A stretch of 64,000 nucleotides of DNA from Campylobacteraceae bacterium (GTDB lineage Bacteria; Campylobacterota; Campylobacteria; Campylobacterales; Arcobacteraceae), in NCBI GenBank assembly GCA_013215945.1, contig JABSOM010000001.1:124001-188000 (forward strand). The letters run 5' to 3'. How positions within the stretch are numbered: position 1 is the stretch's first letter; each line of letters starts with the position of its first letter. Of the stretch, positions 55,422 to 64,000 are shown in pieces. The notes below the pieces were generated by a model, which worked only from the letters and a program-made list of their open reading frames with translations, was not told the origin of the DNA and did not search any database. Both the position numbers and the translations under genes were made by a program.

Positions 55422-58094
55422 TTATGCTTTAAATGGATTTATTTTTTCAGAGTCAATATTTAAGCTTTTCATCGCTTTTACTAATACTTTTTTATCAAGT
55501 TTTGAAGCTTGAACTAGTTGGCTTAGAGTAGTAAATACAATAAAGTTAGGATCTACTTCAAAGTGTGCTCTTAAATTAGCTCTGGAATCAGATCGTCCAA
55601 AACCATCTGTTCCTAAAGCTTTAAAAGAACCACTTACATAAGCTCTAACTTGCTCAGAATATGCTTTCATATGATCTGTAGTAGAAATAACAATATTATC
55701 ATCATCGTGCCCTAAAACATCAGTAATATAAGCTGTTTTATTTTTTTCATTTGGATGAAGCATATTGTATCTCTCAATTTCTTGACCATTTCTAGTAAGC
55801 TCATTAAAAGAAGTAACAGAATAAACATCTGATGCTATATCAAAATCATTTGCTAAAATAACAGCTGCTTTTCGTACTTGCTCTAAAATAGTACCACACC
55901 CTAATAATTGAACTTTATAATTATTTTTAGCTTTAATAGTTTCAAATTTATAAATACCTTTGATAATACCTTCTTTAATACCATCTCTCATTGCTGGTTG
56001 TTTGTAGTTTTCATTTAAAGTAGTTAAATAATAGAAAATATTTTCTTGTGTTTTTCCATACATTCGCTCGATTCCATTTTGAATAATAACCGCAAGCTCA
56101 TATCCATATGAAGCATCGTATGTTACACAATTTGGAATAGTATTGTTTAAAATATGAGAATGTCCATCTTGATGTTGAAGACCTTCCCCATTTAATGTAG
56201 TTCGTCCAGCAGTAGCTCCAATTAAAAAACCTCTTGCTTGTAAATCTCCAGCGGCCCACATCATGTCACCTGTTCGCTGAAATCCGAACATTGAATAATA
56301 TACGTAAAAAGGAATCATTGGACAATCATTAACAGAATAAGAAGTAGCAGCACTTACCCAAGAACCCATAGCTCCAAGCTCATTAATACCTTCTTCTAAT
56401 ACTTGACCTTTTTTATCTTCTCTATAATAAGCCACTTGATCTCTGTCTTGTGGAATATATTTTTGACCTTCATGAGCATAAATACCAATTTGTCTAAACA
56501 TACCTTCCATACCAAAAGTTCTTGCTTCATCAGGAACAATAGGAACAATGTTTTTACCAATTTTTTTATCTTTTACAAGTGAGTTAAGAATCCTTACAAG
56601 AACCATAGTAGTAGATACTTCTCTATCCCCTGATCCTTTTAATACTGCATCAAATAAACTTAAAGCAGGTACATCCATTTCACCAGAAAATTTTGATCTT
56701 CTTTGTGGAATATATCCACCTAAAGACGCTCTACGTTCTTTCATATATATCATCTCAGGAGAATCTTCTGCTGGTAAATAATACGGAGCTTCTTCTAATT
56801 TATCATCCGGAATTGGGATATTAAATCTGTCTCTAAATTGTTTTAATACTTCAAGGTTTACTTTTTTAACACTGTGAGCAATATTTTTACCCTCAGCAGC
56901 TTCACCCATTCCGTACCCTTTAATGGTTTTAGCTAAAATAACAGTTGGACGCCCTACTGTATCTTGCGCTTTTTTATAAGCAGCATATACTTTAACCGGA
57001 TCATGTCCTCCACGATTTAATCTAAGAATTTCATCATCACCCATGTTTTCAACAAGTTCTTTTGTTTCTTGATGTTTCCCAAAGAAGTGTTCTCTTGTAT
57101 AAGCCCCACCTTTTTGTTTAAAGTTTTGATATTCTCCATCAACCGTTTCTTCCATAAGTTCAACTAATTTACCTGTTTTATCACGAGCTAACAATGGATC
57201 CCATTGTCTTCCCCAAATAACCTTAGTAACTTCCCAACCAGCACCTCTAAATTCACCTTCAAGTTCTTGAATGATTTTTCCATTTCCACGTACTGGTCCA
57301 TCAAGTCTTTGTAAGTTACAATTTACAATAAATACTAAGTTGTCTAAACCTTCACGTCCAGCTAATCCAATTGCACCCAGCGATTCAGGCTCATCACATT
57401 CACCATCTCCCATGAAACAATAAACCGTTTGACCACTACAATCTTTAATACCTCTGTCTGTTAAGTATTTTAAAAATCGTGCTTGATAAATAGCTTGGAT
57501 AGGTCCTAATCCCATAGATACAGTAGGAAACTGCCAGTAATTAGGCATAAGTTTTGGATGAGGATAAGAAGATAAACCTTTTCCATCTACTTCTTGTCTA
57601 AAGTTATCCATTTGTTCTTCCGTAATTCTTCCTTCAACAAAAGACCGTGCATAAATACCCGGAGAGATATGTCCTTGAAAATAAACTAAATCTCCTCCAT
57701 CTTTATCATTAGGTGCTTTAAAGAAGTGATTGAATCCTACATCATATAAAGTAGCTGAAGATTGAAAAGAGGCAATATGTCCACCTAAATCCAAGTTTTT
57801 CTTAGATGCTCTTAAAACCATAGCTTGTGCATTCCATCTAATAATTGAACGAATATTTCGCTCTAATAATTGATCTCCTGGCATTTTTGGCTCTTGGCTT
57901 GTTGGAATTGTATTAATATAAGCTGTTGTTGCTGTGTAAGGCAAATAGGCACCATTTCTTCTTGCTTTATCTATTAATTGTTCTAATAAATAATGGGCTC
58001 TCTCTTTACCTTCTTCTTCTAATACAGTTTCAAGGGCATCTATCCACTCTTTAGTTTCTATTGGGTCAATATCACTTAAATTTATACCTGACAT
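55422..58094 (-). CDS. aceE: Pyruvate dehydrogenase E1 component (homodimeric)
   Basis: The 890-residue protein matches homodimeric AceE in length. The thiamine diphosphate motif begins at FMGDGECDEPESLGAIG and ends NLVFIVNCNLQRLDGPVRGN. The GHIASFQSSATLYDVGFNHFF and HQDGHSHI regions carry catalytic histidines. It decarboxylates pyruvate and acetylates the lipoyl groups of AceF. First gene of the operon, with AAGGA before the ATG. The upstream 464 bases are very AT-rich, contain no gene, and separate it from divergent lipoate genes. Confidence 0.96.
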   Translation of the reverse strand: MSGINLSDIDPIETKEWIDALETVLEEEGKERAHYLLEQLIDKARRNGAYLPYTATTAYINTIPTSQEPKMPGDQLLERNIRSIIRWNAQAMVLRASKKNLDLGGHIASFQSSATLYDVGFNHFFKAPNDKDGGDLVYFQGHISPGIYARSFVEGRITEEQMDNFRQEVDGKGLSSYPHPKLMPNYWQFPTVSMGLGPIQAIYQARFLKYLTDRGIKDCSGQTVYCFMGDGECDEPESLGAIGLAGREGLDNLVFIVNCNLQRLDGPVRGNGKIIQELEGEFRGAGWEVTKVIWGRQWDPLLARDKTGKLVELMEETVDGEYQNFKQKGGAYTREHFFGKHQETKELVENMGDDEILRLNRGGHDPVKVYAAYKKAQDTVGRPTVILAKTIKGYGMGEAAEGKNIAHSVKKVNLEVLKQFRDRFNIPIPDDKLEEAPYYLPAEDSPEMIYMKERRASLGGYIPQRRSKFSGEMDVPALSLFDAVLKGSGDREVSTTMVLVRILNSLVKDKKIGKNIVPIVPDEARTFGMEGMFRQIGIYAHEGQKYIPQDRDQVAYYREDKKGQVLEEGINELGAMGSWVSAATSYSVNDCPMIPFYVYYSMFGFQRTGDMMWAAGDLQARGFLIGATAGRTTLNGEGLQHQDGHSHILNNTIPNCVTYDASYGYELAVIIQNGIERMYGKTQENIFYYLTTLNENYKQPAMRDGIKEGIIKGIYKFETIKAKNNYKVQLLGCGTILEQVRKAAVILANDFDIASDVYSVTSFNELTRNGQEIERYNMLHPNEKNKTAYITDVLGHDDDNIVISTTDHMKAYSEQVRAYVSGSFKALGTDGFGRSDSRANLRAHFEVDPNFIVFTTLSQLVQASKLDKKVLVKAMKSLNIDSEKINPFKA

Positions 58095-58558
58095 ATATAT
58101 TCCTTATAATAATTTGTTAACAAAATTTAATACTTAATTTATTCTTAGTTAAAATTTTTAATATTATACTCTAATAAACTTACGTATTTCTGCATACACC
58201 AAAGTAAACATTTGAGATAAGATTTACAATTTATTCGGCTTTTTTAAAAAAAATACAAAAATATATTTTTGATTTTACTTATTATTTTTTATATAAGATT
58301 AAGTTTAGGCAGATTAATGCGCTTTTTTTCAAAATTATTCTAAAAAAAGAGAAATAAATAAAATAAAAAATTATTTTGATTCTTTAACTTAAATTAAAAT
58401 TACAAAATTTAATTAATATTTTGTAATAATAAAAGTAAATTTCATTAATTGATATAATTTTGCAGTAATTTGTACTATAAATATTACTTTGTTACAAAAC
58501 AATATAATAGTACTCTATATCATTTTAAATATATCTGAAAGATTTTATATACTTATAA

Positions 58559-59338
58559 ATGAATCAAGAAAAGAAAAAGAGTTATATGTTAGATAAAAAC
58601 AAACACTATAGATTATTGTTAGACGATACAGAATCTGCAGCATATAATATGGCAAAAGATGAAGCTTTAGTAAAAAGTTTTAAAGAAAACGATTTGCCAA
58701 TTTTAAGGCTGTATTCTTGGGAGAAATCTTTTACTATAGGAGTTTCCCAAAAAATACAAGATTATGCTTATTTAGAACAATACAAAAACAATTATGCAAA
58801 GCGTATTACTGGGGGTGGAGTACTTTTTCATGGACATGATTTATCCTACTGTCTTATTATCCCCGTATCTTTTATGAAAAATTTAAACGTAAAAGAGTCT
58901 TATGAAAAAATATGCACTTTTTTACTTGAGTTTTATAAAGAACTTGGATTAGATGCAATATATGCAAAAGATGATAAAAATACACAACTTTCTAAAAGTA
59001 GCTTTTGTCAAGTTGGTTTTGAAGCCTACGATATATTAGTAAACGGAATTAAGATTGGTGGTAATGCACAAAGAAGAACCAAAAAACTTATCTTTCAACA
59101 TGGCTCGATTCCAATTAAAGCCCTAGAAGATGAGGATTCAAAAAACAGAAAAAATGAGATCGGACATTGTTTAAATGAATTTGACATTCATTTGACATAC
59201 GAAGACGCTAAACTTAGGCTTGTAAATGCCTTTGAAAAAACATTTAATACAAATCTTAAAATATCTACATTAAATAAAACAGAAGAAGAGAACTTACGTT
59301 CTTTGTTAAAGGACAAACATGACTATGAAAGAAAGTAA
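58559..59338 (+). CDS. Lipoate/octanoate protein transferase (LipM/LplA-like)
   Basis: The 259-residue protein is in the biotin/lipoate ligase fold family, with RITGGGVLFHGHDLSYCLII as the lipoate-binding loop. Cys150 in SSFCQVGFEAYDI, GGNAQRR and the QHGSIPI segment resemble the octanoyltransferase LipM more than E. coli LplA, and no large LplA C-terminal domain is present. It would load octanoyl or lipoyl groups on AceF. An internal ATG at 58586 is an alternative start, giving a more usual N-terminus. It overlaps lipA by 20 bases. Confidence 0.85.
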   Translation: MNQEKKKSYMLDKNKHYRLLLDDTESAAYNMAKDEALVKSFKENDLPILRLYSWEKSFTIGVSQKIQDYAYLEQYKNNYAKRITGGGVLFHGHDLSYCLIIPVSFMKNLNVKESYEKICTFLLEFYKELGLDAIYAKDDKNTQLSKSSFCQVGFEAYDILVNGIKIGGNAQRRTKKLIFQHGSIPIKALEDEDSKNRKNEIGHCLNEFDIHLTYEDAKLRLVNAFEKTFNTNLKISTLNKTEEENLRSLLKDKHDYERK

Positions 59339-60197
59339 ACCCAAATATAGAAAACCAGAATGGCTTAGAAAAAAGATTAATTTTTCTGCACAAAAAGAAA
59401 TGGATCAATTATTAGAAGAAGTAGGAATTCATACTATTTGCCAAGAAGCAAAATGTCCTAATATAAGCGAATGTTTTTCAAAGAAAAATGCGACTTTTTT
59501 AATTCTTGGGAATATTTGTACAAGAAGATGTTCTTACTGTAATGTATTAACAGGTAAACCAGAAGAAGTTAATCCAAAAGAAATTAATCAAGTAACTGTT
59601 TCTGTTTTACGCTTAGGGCTTAAATTTGTTGTAATTACATCTCCTGCAAGAGATGACTTAGGGGATGGCGGTGCTTCTCAATTCTATAAAGTAACAAAAG
59701 ATATTTTGGAAAAATCACCAGGAACTCAAGTTGAATTATTAATTCCAGATTTTAAAGGTAAAATTGAATCTATTCAAAAAGTAGTAGATTCAGGCGCTGT
59801 TATTATTGGACATAATATTGAAACCATTCCAAGACTTTATAGAATTAGAAAAAATGCTTCTTACAAACGCTCTTTACAAGTTTTAAAAGATTTGAAGCGT
59901 TTAGGTGGAGATAAAGTCAAAACAAAAAGTGCTTTAATGGTAGGCCTTGGAGAAACACCTGAAGAAATGGAGCAGGTTTTTAAAGATTTAATCGAGGTTG
60001 GCTGTAAATTCTTAAGTATTGGTCAATACTTAGCTCCCTCAGGAGAGTTTGAAAAAGTAAAAGAATTTGTACATCCAGAACAATTTGCTTTATATAAAAG
60101 AACTGCTTTAGATATGGGTTTTGAATTTGTTCACTCAACGCCGTATGCTAGATCTTCTTACATGGCACATGAATATTTAAGCAATAAAGAAGACTAA
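59319..60197 (+). CDS. lipA: Lipoyl synthase
   Basis: The 292-residue radical-SAM enzyme has both iron-sulfur sites: the auxiliary cluster Cys41, Cys46 and Cys52 (CQEAKCPNISEC) and the SAM cluster Cys67, Cys71 and Cys74 (CTRRCSYC). The C-terminal RSSY motif (ARSSYMAHE) provides the extra cluster ligand. It inserts sulfur into protein-bound octanoyl groups. AAAGGA five bases upstream supports the ATG inside the previous gene. With its neighbour it completes lipoate assembly for the divergent pyruvate dehydrogenase genes. Confidence 0.96.
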   Translation: MTMKESKPKYRKPEWLRKKINFSAQKEMDQLLEEVGIHTICQEAKCPNISECFSKKNATFLILGNICTRRCSYCNVLTGKPEEVNPKEINQVTVSVLRLGLKFVVITSPARDDLGDGGASQFYKVTKDILEKSPGTQVELLIPDFKGKIESIQKVVDSGAVIIGHNIETIPRLYRIRKNASYKRSLQVLKDLKRLGGDKVKTKSALMVGLGETPEEMEQVFKDLIEVGCKFLSIGQYLAPSGEFEKVKEFVHPEQFALYKRTALDMGFEFVHSTPYARSSYMAHEYLSNKED

Positions 60198-60226
60198 AAA
60201 ATAAAAGAGATAAACTCTTTTATTTT
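60198..60226. terminator. Bidirectional terminator between lipA and the NYN gene
   Basis: AAAATAAAAGAG and CTCTTTTATTTT form a perfect 12 bp stem with a five-base loop. It starts right after the lipA stop and overlaps the stop codon of the convergent gene. Confidence 0.75.
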
Positions 60227-60920
60227 ACTCTACTAAACTTACTATAATAATTTTTCCTCTGTGATCTTTATGCGATACATAAAAAATATCTTTATGGCGT
60301 CTTAAGATTTTACTCCAAGTACTTGCCCCATAATTAGTAGGATGCAAAGAAGCATTTTTATTTTTCAAAAATGTTCCTATTTGAGATAAATAAGCAAAAT
60401 CTTCATCCCCTCTTGTAGAGATAATAGCATCTTTTAAAATACTTATAATATCTGTTTCATCTTCATCTTCATCTTTTAAAGCATCTACTTTTTTAATAGG
60501 TAGTTCAAAAAAAGTACTGTAAGCATTGATTAGAGAATCCGGTGTTTTTTTCTCCCCAAAACCAATAACTTCAAAACCTTTCGATTTAATTTCTATGGCT
60601 AAAGAGGTAAAATCACTGTCACTTGAAACCAATACAATAGTATTAATATTTGAATAATGCATAGTATTCATAACATCAATTACAATTTGAAAATCTGAAA
60701 CATTTTTTGATGAAACATTGGAATTAGAATGTATTGGTTTAATAGCAAACATAGGGATTTTTTCGCTCCAAGACTTACTTTGATTAGAACTCCAATCTTT
60801 ATAGGCCTGACGTATCATCACTTCCCCAGATTTTGCTAATTCAAAAAATATTTCATCCAGATATTTAGAGCTTATATTCTCGCAATCAAAAAAAACTGCT
60901 ATTTTTTTATCATTTATCAT
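60225..60920 (-). CDS. NYN-domain protein with C-terminal LOTUS/OST-HTH domain
   Basis: The 231-residue protein has an N-terminal NYN (PIN-like) nuclease domain (~5-140) with the acidic residues FFDCEN, SDFQIVIDVM and VSSDSDF expected to bind metal. A C-terminal OST-HTH/LOTUS module (~155-230, with YLSQIGTFLKNKN and GASTWSKILRRH) is a putative RNA-binding winged helix. The combination is known in bacteria; the targets are unknown. It is monocistronic and divergent from a chemoreceptor. Confidence 0.87.
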   Translation of the reverse strand: MINDKKIAVFFDCENISSKYLDEIFFELAKSGEVMIRQAYKDWSSNQSKSWSEKIPMFAIKPIHSNSNVSSKNVSDFQIVIDVMNTMHYSNINTIVLVSSDSDFTSLAIEIKSKGFEVIGFGEKKTPDSLINAYSTFFELPIKKVDALKDEDEDETDIISILKDAIISTRGDEDFAYLSQIGTFLKNKNASLHPTNYGASTWSKILRRHKDIFYVSHKDHRGKIIIVSLVE

Positions 60921-61034
60921 TGTATATCTTTGTATTAAAATTAAAACAAAAGTATAGTGTTATTTTCCTTCGTAACCAAGTAGTAACTAATTTTTATTAA
61001 CATTCACTCAATATTAAAATGCAAAGGAAAAACA

Positions 61035-63590
61035 ATGAGCATTAAGAATAAGATACGTTATTTAATACTAACCTTTGTGATTATCATAAGCATTAATGCG
61101 GGAAGTATTTTTTATGCAATTAATAATATTTCTGTATTAAATCATTCCGTACAAAATGAAAGTAGTATTTTCAAACAATTTCAAAACCTAAAATTTATTA
61201 TCAAATCTTTGCAAGAAAAAAGTTTAGACGTTGCACTTAGCAAAGATGAAGAGGATTTAAAAAAACTTCTTGTATTAAAAGAAAATTTTTGGATACAAAT
61301 AAAAGAACTTGAAAAGTTTAACTTAAATAAAGAAGTTAAACTTTCACTTTTAAAGATGGAAAAAACTTTTGAGGGCATGTTTTTATCTTTATTTAAAAAT
61401 GCAGAACTGGGTATAAAAAAAGAAAAAGAAAAAGAATTAAACAATGAAATGTTGCTTGAGTTTACACTGGCTGTTGATAATGCTAAAGATACAATAGTAT
61501 CTTTATATGGAATAATAATACGTTCTCATGTTACACAACTACAAATGGAATTGGCATCGATGCAAAGTATATATATTGCAGTTGTTGCAAGTGGAGACAA
61601 TTCAAACTTAGCTTCTGCAAAAAAATTAAAAAAGAAAATAATGCGAAAATTAAACAGAGCATTAAGAAAAAATAAAGACAAAGCAGAATATCTAAAAATA
61701 GTGCAACAACAAATAATACATATTGAAGCTTTGTCCCAAATTGGGGATGATTTATCTACTCATGGTGTTAACTACGTTAAATACACTAAAGAGCAAGATG
61801 TAGCAAGAAAAACAGCTAGTGAATTAGTAAAAGACTATTTTAAAGAATTAGACCTTTTATCTCTACAACTAAAGAAAAATGTAAACAAGCAATTAGTTGA
61901 AAATGAGTCTTCACTAGAAACCTTGCAAAATACAGCATCAATATCGACTTTTTTTTATATCGTATTTTTGATTATCTTATTTGTAATTACAAGAAAAATC
62001 ATATCAAATATTTTGCGCTTGTCAGCTGGGGTTAATACCTTAATGGCTTACTCAAGTGCAGATCAAGAAATTAAAATAAATACAAAAGATGAACTAAATG
62101 ATTTAGCAAACAATTTTAATACCTATATGAAATCTTTACGTTCTGTGGTTATAGAAGATCAAAAAATTGTTGAAGAAGTGGAAAAATCCATTCAAATGGC
62201 AAAAGCTGGTTTCTTTTTTTACACCATAAGTGCAAGCAGTAAAAACAGGAGTACCAATGATTTAAAAAATGCAGTTAATGAAATGATTTATGATTTTAAT
62301 GACAAGTTTTCTGCAATTACAACTGCATTGGTTGAATACGGGAATACAAACTTTCAACATGAAATGAAAGTAAATAATGTAGGGGGAACTATTTCTTCTA
62401 TTGTAAGTGCTAGTAATACCATTGGTTCAAATGTTTCTGAGTTATTAGCAACTATTATGATTACAGGACAAGATCTTTCAAATAATATTAATACCCTGTC
62501 TTCTTCTGCGAATTCTTTATCCTTAAGCGCAACACAACAAGCAGCATCTTTGGAAGAAACGGCAGCTACTATTGAAGAAATAACCTTAGAGAATAATGAA
62601 AATTCTAAGAATATTATACACATGAGCAAATTAGCGGACAGTTTAATTCATACTTCCCAAGAAGGAAAAGAACTTGCTTTTAAAACCTCTGTTTCAATGC
62701 AAGAAATAGAAGAAAAAATCTCTAGTATAAATGCGGCTTTAAGCATTATTGATAGCATTTCTTTTAAAACCAATATTTTATCTTTAAATGCAGCCGTTGA
62801 AGCAGCAACAGCAGGCGAAGCAGGAAAAGGTTTTGCCGTAGTTGCCCAAGAAGTAAGAAACCTTGCAAACTCTTCTGCTCAAGCTGCTAAAGATATTAAA
62901 ACACTTGTATCCTCAGCAACAATAACATCAAAAGAAGGAAAAGAAATTTCAAAGTCTATGATTGAGGGATACGATGACTTAAAAGATAAAATCACACAAA
63001 CCAAAGATATTATTGATTTAGTAACAAAAGCCTCAAAAAAACAAGATAATTCTATGCAAGATATTAACAATGCAATTTCAAATTTGGATAAAAATACACA
63101 AAAAAATGCTTCTGATGCTACTTCTATTTCTTCTATGTCAAAAGAAGTACAAAAGTTATCACATAAATTAATTCAAGTAGCAAGTTCGAGTACCTATAAT
63201 AAAAAAGCTCATTTACAAGTTTGCGATATGGATTTTTCAAATAAGTTAAACCGCTTAAAACTTGATCATATTAAGTTTAAAGAAGAATCTTTTTTAAATC
63301 TTATTAACAAAGAAACCTTTAACATACTAAAAAGCAATGAAACAAGTCTTGGAAAGTGGATTGATGTTTCTGTTTTAAAGAAAGAAAATTATGCGAAGGG
63401 TGAACATTGGGAAATACTAATAAAGAATAATATTTCAGTGCATGAAAAAATAAATAATTACCTAGAATTAAATAAAAACAGTGCAAGCAATGAACAACTT
63501 CTAGCATTAAACAATGACATTCAAGAAGCCAGTAATTTAATTTTTGAAGCATTAGACACAAGTAAAATAATTAATTGTAAAAAAGGATAA
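61035..63590 (+). CDS. Methyl-accepting chemotaxis protein with helical sensor and CZB-like tail
   Basis: The 851-residue receptor has membrane helices at ~10-30 and ~300-322 around an all-helical periplasmic domain. A HAMP-like region and signalling hairpin follow (~480-715) with the conserved tip [18 protein letters not shown]. The tail (~728-851) resembles a CZB zinc-binding domain: [16 protein letters not shown] and ISVHEKI. However the expected Cys before LGKW is Thr and one His appears replaced by Asn, so zinc binding is doubtful. It ends three bases before a CheY-like gene. AAAGGA precedes the ATG. Confidence 0.87.
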   Translation: MSIKNKIRYLILTFVIIISINAGSIFYAINNISVLNHSVQNESSIFKQFQNLKFIIKSLQEKSLDVALSKDEEDLKKLLVLKENFWIQIKELEKFNLNKEVKLSLLKMEKTFEGMFLSLFKNAELGIKKEKEKELNNEMLLEFTLAVDNAKDTIVSLYGIIIRSHVTQLQMELASMQSIYIAVVASGDNSNLASAKKLKKKIMRKLNRALRKNKDKAEYLKIVQQQIIHIEALSQIGDDLSTHGVNYVKYTKEQDVARKTASELVKDYFKELDLLSLQLKKNVNKQLVENESSLETLQNTASISTFFYIVFLIILFVITRKIISNILRLSAGVNTLMAYSSADQEIKINTKDELNDLANNFNTYMKSLRSVVIEDQKIVEEVEKSIQMAKAGFFFYTISASSKNRSTNDLKNAVNEMIYDFNDKFSAITTALVEYGNTNFQHEMKVNNVGGTISSIVSASNTIGSNVSELLATIMITGQDLSNNINTLSSSANSLSLSATQQAASLEETAATIEEITLENNENSKNIIHMSKLADSLIHTSQEGKELAFKTSVSMQEIEEKISSINAALSIIDSISFKTNILSLNAAVEAATAGEAGKGFAVVAQEVRNLANSSAQAAKDIKTLVSSATITSKEGKEISKSMIEGYDDLKDKITQTKDIIDLVTKASKKQDNSMQDINNAISNLDKNTQKNASDATSISSMSKEVQKLSHKLIQVASSSTYNKKAHLQVCDMDFSNKLNRLKLDHIKFKEESFLNLINKETFNILKSNETSLGKWIDVSVLKKENYAKGEHWEILIKNNISVHEKINNYLELNKNSASNEQLLALNNDIQEASNLIFEALDTSKIINCKKG

Positions 63591-63592
63591 AC

Positions 63593-63961
63593 ATGAAAAG
63601 AATTGCGATAATTGATGATGAAGAACTAATACTTGATTCGGTAAAACAGTACTTATCAAGAAGTAAACGTTTTAAAATAGATACATTCACGAATCCCCAA
63701 GAAGCACTTAAAGAGGTACTAAGAGCTAAGTACAAACTTATTGTATTGGATATTATGATGCCAGAGCTTAATGGAATAGATTTTTTGCAAAGGGTTAAAA
63801 AAGAAGTACCACAAACAAAAGTAATTATGATGACTGCTTATTCAACCTTAGATAAGGCTATTTTATCCAAAGAAATAGGCGCAGATGATTATTTAACAAA
63901 ACCTTTTGTTTCTTTAAGAGATGTAGAAAACAAAGTTTTAGATTGCCTAGAAATACACTAA
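63593..63961 (+). CDS. Single-domain response regulator (CheY-like)
   Basis: The 122-residue protein is a bare receiver with the acidic pair in IIDDEE, phospho-acceptor Asp in IVLDIMMP, conserved Thr in MMTAYS and Lys in YLTKPF. It starts two bases after the chemoreceptor gene and its stop overlaps the next start (TAATG). It probably relays a signal to or from the next gene's product. Confidence 0.88.
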   Translation: MKRIAIIDDEELILDSVKQYLSRSKRFKIDTFTNPQEALKEVLRAKYKLIVLDIMMPELNGIDFLQRVKKEVPQTKVIMMTAYSTLDKAILSKEIGADDYLTKPFVSLRDVENKVLDCLEIH

Positions 63962-64000
63962 TGTACCAAGAAACATTTATTGATTTATTATTAGATAACA
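63961..64000 (+). CDS. Start of a further gene, cut by the window edge
   Basis: An ATG overlapping the response regulator stop by one base opens a frame that reads MYQETFIDLLLDN to the window end. The overlap suggests the same operon. A sensor kinase would be a natural partner, but nothing in these 13 codons shows it. Confidence 0.45.
   Translation, partial: MYQETFIDLLLDN

Noticed and set aside
58095-58558. Small RNA or tRNA in the AT-rich gap before the lipoate genes
   Set aside because: No cloverleaf, no GC-containing stem and no terminator were seen; it looks like a divergent promoter region only.

Overview
This 64 kb window is AT-rich and gene-dense. It looks like a chromosomal piece of a Campylobacterota member, most plausibly an Arcobacter-like (Arcobacteraceae) marine bacterium. 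I base that on low-GC coding, many methyl-accepting chemotaxis proteins (MCPs) with near-identical signalling tips, NnrS, TACAAT/TATAAT-type -10 boxes and the overall gene style. This is inference without a database search. No rRNA, tRNA or CRISPR array is visible.

Layout. (1) 1-9.3 kb is a defence island: radC, a MazF/PemK-type toxin without a visible antitoxin, and a complete type I restriction-modification operon hsdM-hsdS-hsdR. It is bracketed by inverted copies of a ~250 bp non-coding repeat (about 1037-1325 and 8931-9170), and a third partial copy lies at the left edge. (2) 9.3-18.5 kb holds small metabolic and membrane genes, an AraC regulator, an MCP with two tandem nitrate/nitrite-sensing (NIT) domains, a PAS-GGDEF-EAL protein, a decayed stretch and a GIY-YIG protein. 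A 49 bp direct repeat lies at 10.9 and 17.6 kb. (3) 18.5-22.7 kb holds a large acidic protein with nine 19-residue glycine/aspartate-rich repeats, divergent from a two-component pair. (4) 22.8-25.4 kb is a likely lysine or aminoadipate catabolic pair. (5) 25.5-34.7 kb holds a histidine kinase/response regulator pair divergent from a TonB receptor-PepSY membrane operon, then an autoregulated-looking TetR-MFS pair. (6) 34.7-40.2 kb holds small envelope proteins, a CDGSH-glutamate synthase-like fusion and an MCP.

(7) 40.3-44.6 kb is an ABC transporter-NnrS-DUF3995 operon. Its promoter shares a 15/16 bp Fur-like motif with the TonB receptor promoter, so both may be iron-responsive. (8) 44.6-52.3 kb holds an MFS exporter and an envelope operon (LolA-like protein, flavodoxin-fold reductase, outer-membrane protein, MMPL/RND transporter). 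It is divergent from a TetR-MOSC operon across four operator-like sites spaced exactly 22 bp apart. (9) 52.3-60.2 kb holds the pyruvate dehydrogenase complex (aceE-aceF-lpdA), divergent from lipoate assembly genes (a LipM/LplA-like acyltransferase and lipA) that would modify AceF. (10) 60.2-64 kb holds a NYN-LOTUS RNA-binding/nuclease-type protein, an MCP with a degenerate CZB-like tail, a CheY-like regulator and the first codons of a following gene.

The strongest leads are the repeat-bracketed defence island, the 22-bp-periodic operator array, the shared Fur-like motif, the 19-residue repeat protein with its adjacent sensor pair, and the CDGSH-GltS fusion.
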